NCBI GenBank assembly: GCA_015486785.1
Contig: WFQZ01000104.1
Location: 1-9,080 of the forward strand
Reading direction: 5' to 3'
From: Thermoflexales bacterium
GTDB lineage: Bacteria > Chloroflexota > Anaerolineae > B4-G1 > SLSP01
DNA: 9,080 nt
Position 1 is the stretch's first letter, and the number at the start of each line of letters is the position of its first letter. A model generated the notes under the pieces. The model was not told where the DNA came from. It did not search any database and was given only the letters and a program-made list of their open reading frames with translations. Shown piece after piece: positions 1 to 7,516 of the stretch. A program made the position numbers and the translations under genes.

Positions 1-1
1 G

Positions 2-910
2 GCCGAATCAGGCGCGGTGAATATGAGAGCCTTGGCAAAAGTACGCCAGCACCTCAAACGCCACGGCGTGAAAATGACGGTCAATGACTTCCTGCTGCTT
101 TACCGCAGCTTTCACGCTTTGCACTACGAACCTTCCGTCAAAGCGAGGAACGCGATCCAGGAACTACAAACGCGGATGTCCCCGGCGCAATATGAGACGC
201 TCAGCAAACTCTTCAACGACACGCTCAAGCGATACCGGGAAACCAATCCCGCCCTACTCATCCCGATGGACGCCACAAACGTCTCCCCGGCAGAGCGGCT
301 CTATCCCACCACCTACCGCAACCCGCTGACCCAGATACCAACGCTGTACGCCAAGGCCAATTCCCTCTACCGCAGTCATAGGGCACACCCCAGCCGTGAT
401 TCGTGGGACGAGTTCGACAAAGGCCGCCGGGAACTGTTAGCTTACCTCAAGGCTTACGGAGAATTTTTGGATACGCTCAAGGCCGTCACTATGCGGGGCG
501 AAAGCCTCAACACCGCCCTCCTGCGCCTCGTCGGCATCCTCCCCAAGCCGATGCAATCCCTGGTGGATCAGATTCCCCAACACATCGGCGCACTGAACGA
601 AGTTTTGAAAGGCAACGAAGTCTTTTCCAACGTCGGGCGCGTGGCCCCCGGCTCCACCCTGAAACGCATCATCAGTGCCAAAGATGACGGCAACACCAAA
701 GAACTGGTCTGGTGCATCCTCACCGATGATGAAGGGCAAATGCACATCACCCTGCGCGATTACCGCCCCTTCATTGCGCCGCTCATCGCCGCCGGAGAAG
801 TGGAAACCGCCGATCTGCTGGCCCAGGATTATCTAAACAGCTACGTCCACGGGTTCAACAACTTCGTCACCACGCTGGATGGCTTGTGTACCGCCACCGA
901 CAAATTTTAA
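2..910 (+). CDS. Hypothetical protein, 3' part (5' end outside window)
   Basis: I do not recognise this protein. The frame is open to the left edge: five codons precede the first possible start (GTG at 17, ATG at 23), and no Shine-Dalgarno sequence lies before either, so the gene most likely begins upstream and 302 residues are visible. The visible part has no signal peptide, membrane helix or known catalytic motif. The first two thirds look mainly alpha-helical and charged, with many Leu, Arg and Lys. The last third (from about residue 205, with VGRVAPGSTL, then LVWCILTDDEG and ITLRDYRPFI) looks more alpha/beta. It ends 48 bases before the nucleoside kinase on the same strand, which suggests co-transcription but does not reveal function. 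The coding frame is well supported by length and by GC-rich third positions. Product unknown. Confidence 0.75.
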   Translation, partial: AESGAVNMRALAKVRQHLKRHGVKMTVNDFLLLYRSFHALHYEPSVKARNAIQELQTRMSPAQYETLSKLFNDTLKRYRETNPALLIPMDATNVSPAERLYPTTYRNPLTQIPTLYAKANSLYRSHRAHPSRDSWDEFDKGRRELLAYLKAYGEFLDTLKAVTMRGESLNTALLRLVGILPKPMQSLVDQIPQHIGALNEVLKGNEVFSNVGRVAPGSTLKRIISAKDDGNTKELVWCILTDDEGQMHITLRDYRPFIAPLIAAGEVETADLLAQDYLNSYVHGFNNFVTTLDGLCTATDKF

Positions 911-924
911 CCCTCACCGGCACT

Positions 925-934
925 CCCGGCCGGG
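925..934. repeat. 10-bp GC palindrome in short intergenic linker
   Basis: CCCGGCCGGG is a perfect palindrome between the first gene and the nucleoside kinase. It has no loop and no T-run, so it is not a terminator. It may be chance in GC-rich DNA or a minor protein-binding site. Confidence 0.25.
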
Positions 935-958
935 ACCTATATCATTGAAAGGAGCTAT

Positions 959-2674
959 ATGAACGATTCAACTGTCATCACAGAAGCAGAACCACGTCAA
1001 GATGTCCAAGTTACCTTCCCGGATGGACGCACGTTCTCCGGGCCGGTGGGCACAACCGCCGAGACATTCATCAACACCGCGTATCCCAACCCCAAAGTGC
1101 CCTTCATCCTGGCCATGGTGGATAAGTCACTGCGCGAGCTAACCTATCCCGTCCGCAGAGATTGCACCTTAGAGCCAATTGACCTCTCACAATCCGACGG
1201 CATCCGAGTTTACCACCGCGCCTTGACCTTCCTGATGGTCGCTGCGGCGCAACGGATCTTCCCCGGTGTTGAAATCTACGTCGATCACTCGCTGCCTTTC
1301 GGCGGCTACTTCTGCGAGGTGCGCAAACGCGACCCGTTCACCGAAGATGAGTTGAAGACGCTGTGCGCCGAAATGCGGCGCATGGTGGACGCGGATTATC
1401 CCATCGTGCGCGAAAACGTCCCCGTGGAAGAAGCACTCAACACGTACCACGAGCATGGCGAATGGGACAAAGTCGCCCTCTTCAATCACCGGGATCGCAA
1501 GAAGAAAAACTACTTGCAACTGTACAACTTGAACGGCTACCGGGACTATTTCCACGGGTACATGGTGCCCTCAACCGGCTACCTCAAATACTTCCAGTTG
1601 CTCAGTTGGGGCAACGGCTTCATCCTGCAATTCCCCCGCCGCCACCAACCCACAACCCTCCAGCCACCCAGCCGTGACCCCAAGCTGATCAGGGTCTTCC
1701 GCGAGTACGGGCAATGGCTGCGCCTGCTGCACGTGGAAAACGTGGCCGAGCTAAATGAGATGATCGCCACGGACCGCCTGCGCCAGATCATCTTGGTCTC
1801 CGAGGCCTTGCACGAACACCGCATCGCCGACATCGCCCACCAGATTTGGGAGCGGCGGGATCAGATACGATTGGTGCTCATCGCCGGGCCTTCCTCTTCC
1901 GGCAAAACCACCTTTTCCAAGCGGCTGGCGGTTCAACTGCTGGCGCACGGCATCCGCCCCTACGCGCTGGAGCTGGATAATTACTTCGTCAACCGCGAAT
2001 TGACGCCCCGCGACGAGCATGGCAACTACGATTTCGAGAGTTTAGGCGCGCTTGACGTGCCCCTCTTCAACCAGCATCTCAAGTCATTGATGAACGGTGA
2101 AGTAACCCACCTCCCCAAGTTCAACTTCTACACCGGACAGCGCGAGGAAGGCGAGACCGTTCAATTGAGCCGCGACCAAGTGATGATCGCCGAAGGCATC
2201 CACGGACTAAACCCCAAGTTGGTGCCGGAAGTGGACCCGGAAAGCACCTTCCGCATCTACGTTTCCGCCCTCACCCAGCTAAACCTGGATCGCCACAACC
2301 GCGTGCCCACCACCGATACGCGCCTCTGCCGCCGCATTGTCCGCGACGCTCGCACGCGCGGGTACAGCGCACAAGAAACACTGGGCCGTTGGAACAGCGT
2401 CCGCAAGGGCGAAAAAGAACACATCTTCCCCTACCAGGAAAACGCCGATGTGATGTTCAACTCCGCACTGGTCTACGAACTGGCGGTGCTCAAGCCCTTC
2501 GTGGAGCCGCTATTGCGCCAAGTTGAACCGGACTCGCGGCAATGGGTTGAAGCCAAACGGCTGCTTTCTTTCCTGCAATGGTTCCTGCCCGCCGATCTGG
2601 CGCACGTCCCCGAAAACTCCCTGTTGCGCGAATTCGTCGGCGGCCTGTCACTGGAAACCTTCCATTGGGAGTAA
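959..2674 (+). CDS. Nucleoside kinase, TGS-SAD-uridine kinase fusion
   Basis: Predicted cytoplasmic P-loop kinase that phosphorylates a nucleoside (uridine kinase/phosphoribulokinase family). Three domains are visible. Residues about 15-76 are a TGS domain (VTFPDGRTFSGPVGTTAE). Residues about 84-240 resemble the threonyl-tRNA synthetase second additional domain, including VDHSLPFGGYFCEV. Residues about 300-510 are the kinase, with Walker A GPSSSGKT at 310-317, the family segment LDNYFVNRELTPRDEHGNYD, a Walker-B-like MIAEGIHGLNP and an arginine-rich lid RRIVRDARTRGYS. The length of 571 aa is near the 550 aa usual for this family. The ATG has AAAGGAG just upstream (948-954). The tRNA-editing zinc motif HxxxH is not intact: the matching place reads HRALT (86-90), so this is not an aminoacyl-tRNA editing enzyme. 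It is 9 bases from the next gene, so probably in an operon with it. Family call is firm; the exact nucleoside is unknown. Confidence 0.92.
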   Translation: MNDSTVITEAEPRQDVQVTFPDGRTFSGPVGTTAETFINTAYPNPKVPFILAMVDKSLRELTYPVRRDCTLEPIDLSQSDGIRVYHRALTFLMVAAAQRIFPGVEIYVDHSLPFGGYFCEVRKRDPFTEDELKTLCAEMRRMVDADYPIVRENVPVEEALNTYHEHGEWDKVALFNHRDRKKKNYLQLYNLNGYRDYFHGYMVPSTGYLKYFQLLSWGNGFILQFPRRHQPTTLQPPSRDPKLIRVFREYGQWLRLLHVENVAELNEMIATDRLRQIILVSEALHEHRIADIAHQIWERRDQIRLVLIAGPSSSGKTTFSKRLAVQLLAHGIRPYALELDNYFVNRELTPRDEHGNYDFESLGALDVPLFNQHLKSLMNGEVTHLPKFNFYTGQREEGETVQLSRDQVMIAEGIHGLNPKLVPEVDPESTFRIYVSALTQLNLDRHNRVPTTDTRLCRRIVRDARTRGYSAQETLGRWNSVRKGEKEHIFPYQENADVMFNSALVYELAVLKPFVEPLLRQVEPDSRQWVEAKRLLSFLQWFLPADLAHVPENSLLREFVGGLSLETFHWE

Positions 2675-2683
2675 CCAACGCCC

Positions 2684-4414
2684 GTGACGATGCCCGAAAC
2701 TGATGCCACCACTACGCAACCCCGCCAGAGCCATCACCTCTGGCGGCGGTTGCTGATCCTCACCCTGGCCTTCTTGATCCTGCTGGGCGCAGTGCTGGCC
2801 TCGGCCTACGCCGGATTGTACTTCGGAGAGCGAGACCGCGAGACCCGTCACCAACAGATCGTGCAGCAACATTACCAGGCCGGATTGTACGCCCTGAACA
2901 ACGGCAAGTACGAGCGAGCCGAGGCGGAATTCCAATACGTGCTGCAACTTGATCCGCAAAACACGCTGGCGCAGCGCGGTATAGAAGAGGCCCAAGCCAG
3001 ACTGGTCGTTCAGCCCACCCCCACCTCCGAAGCCGCCAGTTCATTGGCCGATCAACTCTTCAGCCAAGCGCAAGAATCCTACCGGAACAAGAAATGGACT
3101 GATGCCGCCAACACCTTAACCCAGTTGCGGGCACTTGATGCCACCTATCGGCAAAAAACGGTTGAGGACATGCTCTTCCATAGTCTGTACAACGCCGGCA
3201 TGCACTACCTGGAGCAAGATCAACTAGAATCGGGCATCTTCTACCTTGATCAAGCCGTAGCTCTGCGGCCCCTGGACGCCGACGCAGTCAACCAGCGCAA
3301 CTTAGCCGCCCGCTACTTGGAAGCGCAAGGCTATTGGGGCGTGGATTGGAAATTATGCGTCCAACGATTCGCCGCACTCTACAACACCCACCCAGACTAT
3401 CGCGACGTGGCCAAAAAGCTGTACCAAGCCTACATCGCTTACGCGGACTACTTGGCCGGACAAGGCGAAATGTGTCCGGCGGAAACCAACTACTCCCAAG
3501 CCCTGCGCCTCTACGCCGATCCCCAGGTGGATCAGAAACGCGCCGCCGCCGCCCAAACCTGCCTCATCGCCACGCCCACCCCGATCAGCGGCACCGAGCA
3601 ACTGATCACCCCGCAACCCATCGTCGGCTTCACCACCGGACGACTGGCCTATCCGGTCTTCGACTCAGCCGCCGGCGTATACGACCTGTTCGCGCTGTAC
3701 AGCGACGGGCGCATCCTGCGGGTCGCCAGCAACGCCGATCAACCGTGGTGGGAGTGGGGCACCGGGCGAATGGCCTACCGCGATAAATCCGCCGGAGACA
3801 TCAAAATGGTGCTGCCGGAAGAAGGCGTCCCCTTGCAACTGCTCGCGCCGGGTGGACAAGCCTGGCCCACGCTCTCCGCCGACGGACAGCGCGTCGCCTA
3901 CGCCGCCGCCGTCAACGGAACGTGGTACATCTACATCGCCAACACCAATGGAGAAGGAACGCCGCGCCAACTCGCGCCCGGCTGGGCACCGTCGTGGAGT
4001 CGCACCGGCCTGCTGGCGTACACCGGCTGCGATGCCGAAGGGCAATGCGGGATCATCGTGGACAACCCCGACGACGCTCAACCGGGCACCCGCCTCACCG
4101 GCAGCGAGAACGACACAGCCGTGAGCTGGGCACCCGCCGGCAACCTCATGGCCTACATGAGCAACGTCACCGGCAATTGGGACATCTACCTACTCAGCCC
4201 CCAAGGCGGCGTGCAACAATTCGTCACCGCCCCCTCTGACGACGGCCTGCCGGCCTGGTCACCGGACGGCGGTAGCATCGCCTTCGTCAGCAATCGGGAT
4301 GGACAATGGGCGATCTACATTCGCGCCCTCAACAGCCCCACCGCTCAGCGCATCGTCAACCTGGGCAGCACACTACCGGGCTGGGATAATCAACGACTTT
4401 CCTGGTCACCTTGA
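2684..4414 (+). CDS. Membrane-anchored TPR and TolB-like beta-propeller protein
   Basis: 576 aa with a short cytoplasmic N-terminus (RR at 21-22) and one hydrophobic helix at about 23-47 (from LLILTLAFLILLGAVLAS), so a signal anchor with the rest outside the membrane. Residues about 62-105 form a clear TPR (AGLYALNNGKYERAEAEF), with further TPR-like helices at about 120-290. Two short Thr/Pro linkers (PTPTSE near 111; ATPTPISG near 296) separate the parts. Residues about 318-576 carry PD40/WD40-like repeats: SADGQRVAY, SWAPAGNLMAYMSN, AWSPDGGSIAFVSN, each followed by W-x-IYI/IYL. The role is probably protein-protein contact or surveillance at the cell surface; no enzyme motif is seen. GTG at 2684 is chosen as start (ATG at 2690 is possible); GGGAG at 2667-2671 is a distant Shine-Dalgarno, so coupling to the upstream stop is likely. 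The protein ends at LSWSP, where another repeat motif would begin. Confidence 0.88.
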   Translation: MTMPETDATTTQPRQSHHLWRRLLILTLAFLILLGAVLASAYAGLYFGERDRETRHQQIVQQHYQAGLYALNNGKYERAEAEFQYVLQLDPQNTLAQRGIEEAQARLVVQPTPTSEAASSLADQLFSQAQESYRNKKWTDAANTLTQLRALDATYRQKTVEDMLFHSLYNAGMHYLEQDQLESGIFYLDQAVALRPLDADAVNQRNLAARYLEAQGYWGVDWKLCVQRFAALYNTHPDYRDVAKKLYQAYIAYADYLAGQGEMCPAETNYSQALRLYADPQVDQKRAAAAQTCLIATPTPISGTEQLITPQPIVGFTTGRLAYPVFDSAAGVYDLFALYSDGRILRVASNADQPWWEWGTGRMAYRDKSAGDIKMVLPEEGVPLQLLAPGGQAWPTLSADGQRVAYAAAVNGTWYIYIANTNGEGTPRQLAPGWAPSWSRTGLLAYTGCDAEGQCGIIVDNPDDAQPGTRLTGSENDTAVSWAPAGNLMAYMSNVTGNWDIYLLSPQGGVQQFVTAPSDDGLPAWSPDGGSIAFVSNRDGQWAIYIRALNSPTAQRIVNLGSTLPGWDNQRLSWSP

Positions 4415-4438
4415 CTTGGGTATGAACTCAGGTAGACT
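4411..4438 (+). promoter_or_regulatory. Sigma70-type promoter for tRNA-Pro (and probably moaA)
   Basis: TTGACT (4411-4416; 5 of 6 to consensus) and TAGACT (4433-4438; 4 of 6) are 16 bases apart. The start point would fall near 4445, a few bases before the mature tRNA. The -35 box contains the TGA stop (4412-4414) of the propeller gene. Confidence 0.65.
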
Positions 4439-4448
4439 ATGGCGCGTT

Positions 4449-4523
4449 CGGGGCATAGCGCAGTTTGGTTAGCGCGCACGGTTTGGGTCCGTGAGGTCGG
4501 CGGTTCAAATCCGCCTGCCCCGA
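4449..4523 (+). tRNA. tRNA-Pro, anticodon UGG
   Basis: Full cloverleaf by eye: acceptor CGGGGCA (4449-4455) pairs with TGCCCCG (4516-4522); D stem GCGC/GCGC (4458-4461, 4472-4475); anticodon stem CACGG/CCGTG (4477-4481, 4489-4493) with loop TTTGGGT; T stem GGCGG/CCGCC around TTCAAAT; discriminator A4523. The anticodon is TGG at 4484-4486 with G37, as expected for proline, and the C1-G72 pair is typical of bacterial tRNA-Pro. It reads the CCA codon and others by wobble. The CCA tail is not encoded (CCT follows), so it is added by nucleotidyltransferase. moaA starts only 25 bases downstream with no terminator between. Confidence 0.96.
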
Positions 4524-4548
4524 CCTTTTATTTTCCCCCTAGGATGAT

Positions 4549-5550
4549 ATGCCGATGTTAAAAGATTCTTTCAAACGTCCGATCAGTTATCTCCGCGTTT
4601 CCTTGACCGACCGCTGTAACCTCCGTTGTGTCTACTGCATGCCAGAAGAAGGCGTCCCCTTGCTGCACCACGACGACATCCTGCGCTACGAAGAAATCGT
4701 GCGCATCGTGCGCCTGGCCGTGGAAATGGGCATTCATCACGTGCGGCTCACCGGCGGCGAACCGCTGGTACGGCAAGACGTGGTGGATTTAGTCGCCGCA
4801 CTGTCCGCCATCCCCGGCCTGGACGATCTTTCTATGACCACCAACGGCATACTACTCAGCCGCTACGCCGAGGCCCTGGCTCAAGCCGGACTCAAGCGCG
4901 TCAACGTCAGCATGGACACACTCAAGCCGGAGCGATTCAAACGCATCACCCGGATGGGCACGCTGGATAAGGTACTCGCCGGTCGGGAAGCCGCCCTGGC
5001 CGCCGGACTCAAGCCGGTAAAGCTCAACACCGTCGTGGTGCGCGGCCTCAACGACGACGAAGTCGTGGACTTGGCACGCCTGACATTGCAACCGGACTGG
5101 CACTTGCGCTTCATTGAAGTTATGCCGCTGGGTGACGGCGTGCATTGGGCCGGAGACGGCATGGTCTCGATGCGCGAAGTGCGAGAAAAGATTGAGGCGG
5201 AACTTGGCCCGCTTACCCCCAGTCGCGGCACCGGCGCGGGCATCGGTCCGGCGCGATACTACCGTCTCCCCAACGCGAAAGGCACGCTCGGCTTCATCAG
5301 CCCGGTCACGGAGCATTTTTGCTTCTCGTGCAACCGCCTGCGCCTCACGTCCAACGGGCTGATCCTGCCTTGCCTGCTTTCCAACCTCGCCTTTGACCTG
5401 CGTACCCCGCTGCGGCAAGGGGCAGACGACGAAATGCTGCGGGAAATCTTCCGCCAGGCCGTGCGCTCCAAGCCGCGCCAACACCACTTGGCGCAGCAAG
5501 TCCCCGAAGCCGAAGCGCACATCCTGCCAATGTCGTGCATCGGGGGCTAA
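4549..5550 (+). CDS. moaA: GTP 3',8-cyclase (radical SAM), molybdenum cofactor synthesis
   Basis: Converts GTP to 3',8-cyclo-7,8-dihydro-GTP using S-adenosylmethionine and two 4Fe-4S clusters; first step of molybdopterin synthesis, cytoplasmic. The N-terminal radical SAM motif is C23-x3-C27-x2-C30 (DRCNLRCVYCMP), followed by RLTGGEPL, the glycine-rich SAM region. The C-terminal cluster motif is C258-x2-C261-x13-C275 (FCFSCNRLRLTSNG..PC), which binds the substrate-side cluster. The protein ends in Gly-Gly (SCIGG), the conserved tail required for activity in this family. 333 aa is the normal length. ATG 4549 has AGGA 4 bases upstream; ATG 4555 gives a more usual 10-base spacing, so the true start may be two codons later. 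It is followed after 1 base by moaC. The leader behind tRNA-Pro is too short for a Moco riboswitch. Confidence 0.97.
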   Translation: MPMLKDSFKRPISYLRVSLTDRCNLRCVYCMPEEGVPLLHHDDILRYEEIVRIVRLAVEMGIHHVRLTGGEPLVRQDVVDLVAALSAIPGLDDLSMTTNGILLSRYAEALAQAGLKRVNVSMDTLKPERFKRITRMGTLDKVLAGREAALAAGLKPVKLNTVVVRGLNDDEVVDLARLTLQPDWHLRFIEVMPLGDGVHWAGDGMVSMREVREKIEAELGPLTPSRGTGAGIGPARYYRLPNAKGTLGFISPVTEHFCFSCNRLRLTSNGLILPCLLSNLAFDLRTPLRQGADDEMLREIFRQAVRSKPRQHHLAQQVPEAEAHILPMSCIGG

Positions 5551-5551
5551 A

Positions 5552-6055
5552 ATGAGCGCGGAGTCACCTACGCTCACCCACATCGACGAGCACGGCGCGG
5601 CCCGCATGGTAGATGTGAGCGGCAAGCCGATCACCACCCGCACCGCCATCGCCGCCGGAGAAGTCCACATGCAACCGGCGACCTTGGCAATGATCCGCGA
5701 GGGTCGCGCCGCCAAGGGCGACGTGTTAGCCGTGGCGCGAGTTGCCGGCATCCTGGCCACCAAACGCACCCCCACGCTCATCCCCCTCTGTCATCCCCTG
5801 CCCATCACCGGCGTGGAAGTCCAATTTTCATTTGACGGTTCTCGCTCCGTGATTAAAATCATAGCCACAGTGCGCTGCTCCGGTGTCACCGGAGTGGAAA
5901 TGGAAGCGTTGACCGCCGTCAGCGTCGCCGCCCTGACGATCTACGATATGTGCAAAGCAGTGGATCGGGGCATGCACATCCAAAACATCCGTTTGATTGA
6001 AAAGCACGGCGGCAAGAGTGGAGACATCGTACTGGAAACCCTGGACGAAATCTAA
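5552..6055 (+). CDS. moaC: Cyclic pyranopterin monophosphate synthase
   Basis: Acts directly after MoaA: rearranges 3',8-cyclo-dihydro-GTP to cyclic pyranopterin monophosphate with loss of pyrophosphate. The 167-aa protein shows the whole family signature: LTHIDEHGAARMVDVSGK at the start, PLCHPLP with H81, then GVTGVEMEALTAVSVAALT, and YDMCKAVDR with D132 and K135, which match the catalytic Asp and Lys of the E. coli enzyme, then IEKHGGKSGD. Length is normal and no key residue is missing. The frame is open further upstream inside moaA, but ATG 5552 is chosen because homology begins immediately after it and it sits 1 base beyond the moaA stop, with GGGGG (5542-5546) as a weak ribosome site; translational coupling is likely. 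No other cofactor gene (moaD, moaE, moeA, mogA) is in the window. Confidence 0.97.
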   Translation: MSAESPTLTHIDEHGAARMVDVSGKPITTRTAIAAGEVHMQPATLAMIREGRAAKGDVLAVARVAGILATKRTPTLIPLCHPLPITGVEVQFSFDGSRSVIKIIATVRCSGVTGVEMEALTAVSVAALTIYDMCKAVDRGMHIQNIRLIEKHGGKSGDIVLETLDEI

Positions 6056-6067
6056 AAGGAGCAGAGG

Positions 6068-7402
6068 ATGGAAACGCCCCCACCGACGAAGCCGGTAGAA
6101 GTCGCTCAAGAAGAGTCGCGGGACCTGCGCAACACCTTGACTTACGCCGGTATGTTGACCTTGGTGCTGGGGATTATGATCTTTGCTTCCAGCCCCGTCG
6201 CCATCTCGCTGGCCATTCCCCCCGAACAAACTTCCCTGATGGCCATAGCTTCAGCCGGCGTGGCCATCCTGGGATTGCTGGCCTTGTGGCGGAATCTACC
6301 GGTACGGCTCATCTCTCAAGTAACGATGGTCGCTTACACCCTGATCATCACGCTGACCGTTCACTACACCGGCGGGCCGGTCACGCCGATGCCGGCCCTG
6401 TACATGCTGGTCATCGTGGTCGCCTCGTTCCTGCTGGGACGCCACGGCGCGATGTTAATCGCCATCCTCAGCATCGCCTGCTACGCCCTGATGCTGCTCA
6501 CCGAATACAGCGGCAGCGTCTCGCTCATCCCCATCTGGGGGATGGAAATCCCGCTCCGGGAACGCGGCCCCCTGCTGGTAATCAACTGGCTCATCGTAGC
6601 CATTCCCGCCTTGTTCACGGCGCAACTCTCCGGCATCCTGGCCGAACGTCTCCAGGATACCAACGCCCATCTGCGCGAATCGGAGCAGCTACAAAACAGC
6701 CTCACCCATATGATCATCCACGACCTGCGCAACCCGATCACCGCCGTGATGGGCGGCATAGACCTGCTCTTGATGACGATGGCCGATCAGATGGACGAAA
6801 CACAAAAGCATCTCCTGGAAAACACCCGCCACAGCAGCCAAATGCTGGTGGAACTGGTCAATGAACTGCTGGACATCAACAAGATTGAAGCCGGGAAATT
6901 CGTGTTGAACCTGGGGACGGTGGACCTGTACCGCCTGCTCTCAGAGAGCCTCAACGCCATCAAGGCCACCGCCGAACTGGAAAAGCAGCACCTTGCGCTT
7001 GCCCCCGCGCCGGAACACACCACGGTCATTGGAGATGAGCATTTGCTGCGGCGCGTGATCGCCAACCTGCTGAGCAACGCCCTGAAGTACACCCCGGCAA
7101 ACGGCACCATCTCCGGCTCGCTAACCCACGAAGGGGATTCTATCGTCGTGCGCATCACAGATACCGGCCCCGGCATCCCCGAAAAGGAACGAGAACGCAT
7201 CTTTGAGAAGTTCACCCAGGTACAAGAAAAACACATCCAGCGACAGGGCACCGGCCTGGGATTGACGTTCTGTCAACTGGCGGTCAATGCCCACGGAGGC
7301 CAAATCTGGGTTGAAAGCGAGGAAGGGGAGGGCAGCACATTCGCATTCCGTCTGCCCGTTGCCGGGCCACAAAGCGCAGAGGTCAACTTGCGCAGCGTAT
7401 GA
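6068..7402 (+). CDS. Six-helix membrane sensor histidine kinase (orphan)
   Basis: Autophosphorylating sensor kinase of a two-component pathway. The N-terminal half has about six membrane helices (roughly 24-48, 56-74, 81-99, 108-124, 126-144, 168-190) with short loops, so there is no large external sensor domain; the signal is probably sensed in or near the membrane. A short linker leads to a HisKA domain with phospho-acceptor H218 (IIHDLRNPITAV), then the HATPase: N-box NLLSNALKYT (N337), G1 DTGPGIP (from D365), F-box FEKF (379-382), and G2 GTGLGL (394-399). All catalytic boxes are intact and the protein ends soon after (444 aa). ATG 6068 has AAGGAG (6056-6061) 6 bases upstream. It lies 12 bases after moaC, so it is probably co-transcribed, but nothing in it points to molybdenum sensing. 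No response regulator is adjacent. Confidence 0.95.
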   Translation: METPPPTKPVEVAQEESRDLRNTLTYAGMLTLVLGIMIFASSPVAISLAIPPEQTSLMAIASAGVAILGLLALWRNLPVRLISQVTMVAYTLIITLTVHYTGGPVTPMPALYMLVIVVASFLLGRHGAMLIAILSIACYALMLLTEYSGSVSLIPIWGMEIPLRERGPLLVINWLIVAIPALFTAQLSGILAERLQDTNAHLRESEQLQNSLTHMIIHDLRNPITAVMGGIDLLLMTMADQMDETQKHLLENTRHSSQMLVELVNELLDINKIEAGKFVLNLGTVDLYRLLSESLNAIKATAELEKQHLALAPAPEHTTVIGDEHLLRRVIANLLSNALKYTPANGTISGSLTHEGDSIVVRITDTGPGIPEKERERIFEKFTQVQEKHIQRQGTGLGLTFCQLAVNAHGGQIWVESEEGEGSTFAFRLPVAGPQSAEVNLRSV

Positions 7403-7430
7403 TTGTCGGATCGCTCTTTTATGGTACAAT
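7403..7430 (+). promoter_or_regulatory. Sigma70-type promoter for tRNA-Arg
   Basis: TTGTCG (7403-7408; 4 of 6) and TACAAT (7425-7430; 5 of 6) are 16 bases apart, placing the start near 7437, about 6 bases before the tRNA. The -35 box begins at the base right after the TGA stop (7400-7402) of the histidine kinase gene. Confidence 0.65.
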
Positions 7431-7442
7431 GCAGCCCGTCTA

Positions 7443-7515
7443 GCCCCTGTAGCTCAGTTGGATAGAGCACCGGCCTCCGGAGCCGGTGGCATGCGTTCGA
7501 GTCGCATCAGGGGTA
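7443..7515 (+). tRNA. tRNA-Arg, anticodon CCG
   Basis: Cloverleaf by eye: acceptor GCCCCTG (7443-7449) pairs with CAGGGGT (7508-7514), with a G-U pair at the end; D stem GCTC/GAGC (7452-7455, 7465-7468); anticodon stem CCGGC/GCCGG (7470-7474, 7482-7486) with loop CTCCGGA; T stem ATGCG/CGCAT around TTCGAGT; discriminator A7515. Anticodon CCG (7477-7479) reads the arginine codon CGG. The CCA end is not encoded. A strong hairpin terminator begins 5 bases downstream, and the gene is monocistronic. Confidence 0.96.
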
Positions 7516-7516
7516 C

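Noticed and set aside
4527..4540. T/C-rich stretch after tRNA-Pro as a terminator
   Set aside because: The T-run is not preceded by a separate hairpin, only by the tRNA itself, so an intrinsic terminator is not supported.
5393..5551. Upstream extension of the moaC frame into moaA
   Set aside because: The extra residues are Arg/Ser/Pro-rich shadow of moaA. MoaC homology starts right after ATG 5552.
4852..5781. 309-codon minus-strand open frame opposite moaA/moaC
   Set aside because: It lies fully opposite two highly conserved genes with intact motifs. Its composition (Arg/Ala/Val-rich, no recognisable domain) is what a GC-biased antisense frame gives.
5878..5894. 17-base near-palindrome CTCCGGTG-T-CACCGGAG inside moaC
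   Set aside because: It encodes the conserved CSGVTGVE segment, so the symmetry is explained by codons. No regulatory role can be argued.
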